NCBI GenBank assembly: GCA_950097015.1
Contig: CATNEN010000029.1
Span: 6,157,501-6,221,500, forward strand
Source of the DNA: Macrostomum hystrix
Lineage: Eukaryota > Platyhelminthes > Macrostomidae
DNA length: 64,000 nt
Direction: 5' to 3'
Shown: piece after piece, positions 57,783 through 64,000 of the stretch
Layout of the letters: the number at the start of each line of letters is the position of its first letter
Position numbering within the stretch: position 1 is the first letter of the stretch
Program-made: the position numbers and the translations under genes
The notes under the pieces: model-generated
Told to the model about the DNA's origin: nothing
What the model saw: only the letters and a program-made list of their open reading frames with translations
Database searches by the model: none

Positions 57783-59285
57783 CAATGAACCCCCAGTTGA
57801 CAATGATCCCCCAGTTGACAATGATCCCCCAGTTGACAATGAACCCCCAGTTGACAATGAACCCCCAGTTGACAACGATCCCACAGTTGACAATGATCCC
57901 CCATTTGACAATGATCCCCCAGTTGACAATGATCCCACAGTTGACAATGATCCCCCAGTTGACAAAGATCCCCCAGTTCACAATGATCACCCAGTTGATG
58001 ATGATCCCCCAGTTGATGATGATCCCCCAGTTGAAAATGATCCCCCAGTTGACAATGATCCCCCAGTTGACAATGATCCCCCAGTTGACAATGATCCCCC
58101 AGTTAACAAAGATCCCCCAGTTCACAATGATCCCCCAGTTGATGAAGTCTCCCCATTGATGATGATCCCCAGTTAACAATGTTCCTCCATTTGACAATGT
58201 TCGCCCAGTTGACAATGATCCCCCAGTTGATGATGATCACCCAGTTGACAATAATCCCCCAGTTAATGATGATGCCCCAGTTGACAATGAACCCCCAGTT
58301 GACAATGAACCCCCAGTTGACAACGATCCCACAGTTGACAATGATCCCCCATTTGACAATGATCCCCCAGTTGACAATGATCCCACAGTTGACAATGATC
58401 CCCCAGTTGACAAAGATCCCCCAGTTCACAATGATCACCCAGTTGATGATGATCCCCCAGTTGATGATGATCCCCCAGTTGAAAATGATCCCCCAGTTGA
58501 CAATGATCCCCCATTTGACAATGATCCCCCAGTTGACAATGATCCCCCAGTTAACAAAGATCCCCCAGTTCACAATGATCCCCCAGTTGATGAAGTCTCC
58601 CCATTGATGATGATCCCCAGTTAACAATGTTCCTCCATTTGACAATGTTCCCCCAGTTAACAATGATCCCCCAGTTGATGATGATCACCCAGTTGACAAT
58701 GATCCCCCAGTTGACAATGATCCCCCAGTTGACAATGATCCCCCAGTTGAAAATGATCCCCCAGTTGACAATGATCCCCCAGTTAATGATGATCCCCCAG
58801 TTGAAAATGATCCCCCAGTTGACAATGATCCCCCAGTTGAGAATGATCCCCCAGTTGACAATGATCCCCCAGTTAACAAAGATCCCCCAGTTCACAATGA
58901 TCCCCCAGTTGATGAAGTCTCCCCATTGATGATGATCCCTAGTTAACAATGTTCCTCCAGTTGACAATGTTCCCCCAGTTGACAATGATCCCCCAGTTGA
59001 TGATGATCCCCCAGTTGACAATGATCCCCCAGTTGACAATGATCCCCCAGTTGACAATGATCCCCCAGTTGACAATGATCCCGCCGGTTGACAAAGATCC
59101 CCCAGTTGACAATGATCCCCCATTTGACAATGATCCCCCAGTTGACAATGATCCCCCAGTTGACAATGATCCCCCGGTTGACATTGATCCCCCAGTCGAC
59201 AATTATCCCCCAGTTTACCATGATCCCCCAGTTCACCATGATCCCCATTTTGATGATGACTCCCCAGTTGACGTTGATTTTTCAA
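57783..59285. repeat. 18-bp minisatellite with higher-order blocks
   Basis: About 83 copies of GATCCCCCAGTTGACAAT. A distinctive end block, GATGAAGTCTCCCCATTGAT, occurs at 58,141, 58,589 and 58,911, so the array is made of larger copied blocks (offsets 448 and 322 bp). Confidence 0.96.
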
Positions 59286-59289
59286 GCAG

Positions 59290-62200
59290 GTTAGCCAAGA
59301 TTCAAACTCAGGTTTCGCCATGTTTTAAACCCTGGTGGGCTATGATTCAAACTCTCGTTTTGCCATGATTCAAACTCTGGTTTAGCCATGATTCAGACGC
59401 TGGTTTAGCCATGATTCAGACGCTGGTTTAGCCATGATTCAGACTCTGGTTTAGCCATGATACAGACTCTGGTTTAGCCATGATTCAAACTCTGGTTTAG
59501 CCATGATTCAAACTCTGGTTTAGCCATGATTCAGACGCTGGTTTAGCCATGATTCAGACTCTGGTTTAGCCATGATTCAGACTCTGGTTTAGCCATGATT
59601 CAAACTCTGGTTTAGCCATGATTCAGACTCTGGTTTAGCCATGATTCAGACGCTGGTTTAGCCATGATTCAGACTCTGGTTTAGCCATGATTCAGACTCT
59701 GGTTTAGCCATGATTCAGACTCTGGTTTAGCCATGATTCAGACTCTGGTTTAGCCATGATTCAGACTCTGGTTTAGCCATGATTCAAACTCTGGTTTAGC
59801 CATGATTCAAACTCTGGTTTAGCCATGATTCAAACTCTGGTTAAGCCATGATTCAAACTCTGGTTTAGCCATGATTCAAACTCTGGTTTAGCCATGATTC
59901 AGACGCTGGTTTAGCCATGATTCAGACTCTGGTTAAGCCATGATTCAGACTCTGGTTTAGCCATGATTCAAACTCTGGTTTAGCCATGATTCAAACTCTG
60001 GTTTAGCCATGATTCAGACGCTGGTTTAGCCATGATTCAGACTCTGGTTTAGCCATGATTCAGACTCTGGTTTAGCCATGATTCAGACTCTGGTTAAGCC
60101 ATGATTCAGACTCTGGTTTAGCCATGATTCAAACTCTGGTTTAGCCATGATTCAAACTCTGGTTTAGCCATGATTCAGACGCTGGTTTAGCCATGATTCA
60201 GACTCTGGTTTAGCCATGATTCAGACTCTGGTTTAGCCATGATTCAGACTCTGGTTTAGCCATGATTCAAACTCTGGTTTAGCCATGATTCAAACTCTGG
60301 TTTAGCCATGATTCAGACGCTGGTTTAGCCATGATTCAGACTCTAGTTTAGCCATGATTCAGACTATGGTTTAGCCATGATTTAAATTCTGGTTTAGCCA
60401 TGATTCAGACTCCAGTTTTGCCATGATTCAGACTCTGGTTTAGCCATGATTCAAACTCTGGTTTAGCCATGATTCAGACTCTGGTTTAGCCATGATTCAG
60501 ACTCTAGTTTAGCCATGATTCAGACTATGGTTTAGCCATGATTCAGACTCCAGTTTTGCCATGATTCAGACTCTGGTTTAGCCATGATTCAGACTCTGGT
60601 TTAGCCATGATTCAGACTCTGGTTAAGCCATGATTCAGACTCTGGTTTAGCCATGATTCAAACTCTGGTTTAGCCATGATTCAGACGCTGGTTTAGCCAT
60701 GATTCAGACTCTGGTTTAGCCATGATTCAGACTCTGGTTTAGCCATGATTCAGACTCTGGTTTAGCCATGATTCAAACTCTGGTTTAGCCATGATTCAAA
60801 CTCTGGTTTAGCCATGATTCAGACTCTGGTTTAGCCATGATTCAGACTCTGGTTAAGCCATGATTCAGACTCTGGTTTAGCCATGATTTAAATTCTGGTT
60901 TAGCCATGATTCAGACTCTGGTTTAGCCATGATTCAAACTCTGGTTTAGCCATGATTCAAACTCTGGTTTAGACATGATTCAGACGCTGGTTTAGCCATG
61001 ATTCAGACTCTAGTTTAGCCATGATTCAGACTATGGTTTAGCCATGATTCAGACTCCAGTTTTGCCATGATTCAGACTCTGGTTTAGCCATGATTCAGAC
61101 TCTGGTTAAGCCATGATTCAGACTCTGGTTTAGCCATGATTTAAATTCTGGTTTAGCCATGATTCAGACTCTGGTTAAGCCATGATTCAGACTCTGGTTT
61201 AGCCATGATTTAAATTCTGGTTTAGCCATGATTCAGACTCTGGTTTAGCCATGATTCAAACTCTGGTTTAGCCATGATTCAGACTCCAGTTTAGCCATGA
61301 TTCAGACGCTGGTTTAGCCATGATTCAAGCTCTATTTTTGCCATGATTCAAATTCAGGTTTGCTATGATTTATGATATTTTATTTACGAAATGAAAAAAT
61401 AAATTAAAATAATCTTCAATCACTACTGGCTGAAAATTAGTCTAAATGATTTGACGCAGTGCAGAATCGAACTATGGTTTAGCCATGATTCAGACTCTGG
61501 TTTAGCCATGATTCAGACTCTGGTTAAGCCATGATTCAGACTCTGGTTTAGCCATGATTCAGACGCTGGTTTAGCCATGATTCAGACTCTGGTTTAGCCA
61601 TGATTCAGACTCTGGTTAAGCCATGATTCAGACTCTGGTTTAGCCATGATTTAAATTCTGGTTTAGCCATGATTCAGACTCTGGTTTAGCCATGATTCAA
61701 ACTCTGGTTTAGCCATGATTCAAACTCTGGTTTAGCCATGATTCAAACTCTGGTTTAGCCATGATTCAAACTCTGGTTTAGCCATGATTCAGACGCTGGT
61801 TTAGCCATGATTCAGACTCTGGTTTAGCCATGATTCAGACTCTGGTTAAGCCATGATTCAGACTCTGGTTTAGCCATGATTCAAACTCTGGTTTAGCCAT
61901 GATTCAAACTCTGGTTTAGCCATGATTCAGACGCTGGTTTAGCCATGATTCAGACTCTGGTTTAGCCATGATTCAGACTCTGGTTTAGCCATGATTCAGA
62001 CTCTGGTTTAGCCATGATTCAGACGCTGGTTTAGCCATGATTCAGACTATGGTTTAGCCATGATTCAGACTCCAGTTTTGCCATGATTCAGACTCTGGTT
62101 TAGCCATGATTCAAACTCTGGTTTAGCCATGATTCAAACTCTGGTTTAGCCATGATTCAGACTCTGGTTTAGCCATGATTCAGACTCTGGTTAAGCCATG

Positions 62201-62625
62201 ATTCAGACTCTGGTTTAGCCATGATTTAAATTCTGGTTTAGCCATGATTCAGACTCTGGTTTAGCCATGATTCAAACTCTGGTTTAGCCATGATTCAAAC
62301 TCTGGTTTAGACATGATTCAGACGCTGGTTTAGCCATGATTCAGACTCTAGTTTAGCCATGATTCAGACTATGGTTTAGCCATGATTCAGACGCTGGTTT
62401 AGCCATGATTCAGACTCTAGTTTAGCCATGATTCAGACTCTGGTTTAGCCATGATTCAGACTCTAGTTTAGCCATGATTCAGACTCTGGTTTAGCCATGA
62501 TTCAGACTCTAGTTTAGCCATGATTCAGACTCTGGTTTAGCCATGATTCAGACTCCAGTTTAGCCATGATTCAGACGCTGGTTTAGCCATGATTCAAGCT
62601 CTATTTTTGCCATGATTCAAATTCA
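59290..62625. repeat. 23-bp minisatellite, largest array
   Basis: About 140 copies of TGGTTTAGCCATGATTCAGA plus CTC, with AAACTC, GACGCT, GGTTAAG, CTAG and CCAG variants. Interrupted at about 61,345-61,474 by a 130-bp non-repeat segment that is repeated at the right edge. Confidence 0.97.
61320..61475. repeat. Internal copy of the array's right flank
   Basis: From CAAGCTCTATTTTTGCCATG to GACGCAGTGCAGAATCGAA, identical by eye to 62,582-62,740. Both copies end in a B-box-like complement (GAATCGAAC). Confidence 0.95.
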
Positions 62626-62749
62626 GGTTTGCTATGATTTATGATATTTTATTTACGAAATGAAAAAATAAATTAAAATAATCTTCAATCACTACTGGCT
62701 GAAAATTAGTCTAAATGATTTGACGCAGTGCAGAATCGAACCCTAGCCT

Positions 62750-63389
62750 AGCCTAACCTATTCCTAGTGCCTACACATCGGCTATTCCGACTGTTGGTTA
62801 GTGGGTGCAAAAATCTGCCTTATAAAATGAATTCTCAAAGTTCTGGCTTTGTACAATGAAGTAAGAAAATAGAGTACACTCAGTCTCGCGGTTGGTTGTG
62901 TACATTTATTTCCAATTTGTCTCCAGAGTGCAGGCTTCAAATTCAATCAGCTAGGGGTTGTTGCGCAATTTGACGATGCAATTCTAATTCAGTGGCTGTC
63001 AATGAAATTCTAAATAGGCCAAGATGGTTTGACCTTTGAAAAAATCATGTTTTTCGAGTATTTCGAATATTATTGCTAAAGGGATAAAGTTAAGCTTAAT
63101 AAAAATACGTGTATAATTGTCCCCATATTTAGCATCTTTTGGTGAAGAAATGGTGAAAATCGGTTGAGCCGTTCGGAAGAAAATCAATTACAACCAACCA
63201 AGCAAGCATTTCATTTTTAGTATAGTAGATTGAACAAAGAAACATCTGTTAAAACTATATTTTTAGTGCACGCTCGTGCTCTACATTTTTTGTATTTTCA
63301 AGTAGTAGAAGTCGAGAGTTCACTTAGTTCGCTTCAAAGCAGTTATTGATCGATGCATGACTCTTTGATTGGTTTAGCCCCAAAGAATT
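62750..63389. other. Spacer, no recognised gene
   Basis: AT-rich; nothing recognised. Confidence 0.35.
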
Positions 63390-63870
63390 CTCTCTGCGGA
63401 GTTGGGGTGGTCGGGCAGTTCAGCCCCAACGATTTCTGTGTGGAGTTGGGGTGGGGTGTTGTCCAGCCCCAACGATTTCTCAGTGGAGTAGGGGTGGCCG
63501 TGCTGTCCAACCCCAACTAATTTTCTCTGCGGTGTTGGGGTGGTCGGGCGGTCCAGCCAAGCGATTTCTCAGAGGAGTTGGGGTGGGTGGGCTGTCCAGC
63601 CCCAACTATTTCTCTGCGGTGTTGGGGTGGTCGGGCGGTCCAGCCAAGCGATTTCTCAGAGGAGTTGGGGTGGGTGGGCTGTCCAGCCCCAACTATTTCT
63701 CCCTGCGGAGTTGGGCTGGTCGGGCGGTCTAGTCCAGCGATTTCACTCTGTGGAGTTTGGGTGGGTGTGTGGTCCAGCCCCAACTATTTCTCTCTGCGGA
63801 GTTGGGGTGGGTGGGCTGTCATGATCCGAAGATTTCTCTGCGGAATCTGGGCTGGTGGGCAGTCCAGCCC
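63390..63870. repeat. GC-rich minisatellite of about 45 bp
   Basis: About ten imperfect units containing GTCCAGCCCCAACTATTTCT and GGAGTTGGGGTGGTCGGGC. An 87-base pair of units around 63,541-63,627 recurs at 63,628-63,714. Confidence 0.9.
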
Positions 63871-64000
63871 CTATTTACTAGTTGGACTCATTAGAATAGA
63901 TTAGGATTCGAATCGATTGGGATTGTTTGCTCTGCGGATTGGTGTAAGCGTTGATACGTCACCAAAAGATTGTAAGTGACTTTCAGGCCCTTCATTGTTG

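Overview
The window is nuclear DNA of an invertebrate animal. Four spliced genes, each recognisable as the orthologue of a conserved animal gene, lie among tRNA-derived SINEs and about thirty unrelated minisatellites. By eye, tandem arrays cover roughly 25 of the 64 kb. The sequence alone does not fix the phylum: the set of genes (including Salvador of the Hippo pathway) says metazoan, and array-filled introns and private SINEs fit a repeat-rich invertebrate. Nothing is bacterial, plasmid-like or viral.

Layout. (1) 92-19,877, minus strand: VPS13D, the bridge-type lipid transfer protein. Twenty-one coding exons can be joined in phase from the ATG (19,877) to a donor at 91, giving about 2,938 residues; the C-terminal part lies beyond base 1. 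(2) 19,878-27,976: an 8-kb AT-rich spacer between divergent genes with no minisatellite, several SINEs, a decayed non-LTR reverse-transcriptase remnant and a cluster of TAGGCCTA octamers. (3) 27,977-33,991, plus: NT5C2 (cytosolic purine 5'-nucleotidase), five exons, 577 residues, complete. (4) 34,895-38,330: two large arrays. (5) 38,584-42,182, plus: SAV1/Salvador, four exons, 467 residues, with two WW domains and a SARAH domain. (6) 45,240-47,693, plus: MMACHC (cobalamin-processing protein), two exons found; a short 5' exon is not identified. (7) 47,694-64,000: no recognisable gene; SINEs and successive minisatellites, two of them with higher-order structure.

The genes do not form an operon or a joint pathway: lipid transfer (VPS13D), purine nucleotide turnover (NT5C2), Hippo scaffold (SAV1) and vitamin B12 processing (MMACHC). 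All exon joins were checked for reading phase, and every one agrees.

The most striking features concern intron structure rather than a new gene system. Every VPS13D intron above about 230 bp is occupied by a private minisatellite or SINE, while the others are 64-166 bp. Many intronic units contain a splice-site-like motif in sense orientation. The clearest case is SAV1 intron 3, where a 64-bp unit carrying a complete 3' splice site plus the start of the SARAH exon is repeated, giving six acceptors in a row; of the five extra acceptors only one keeps the SARAH frame.
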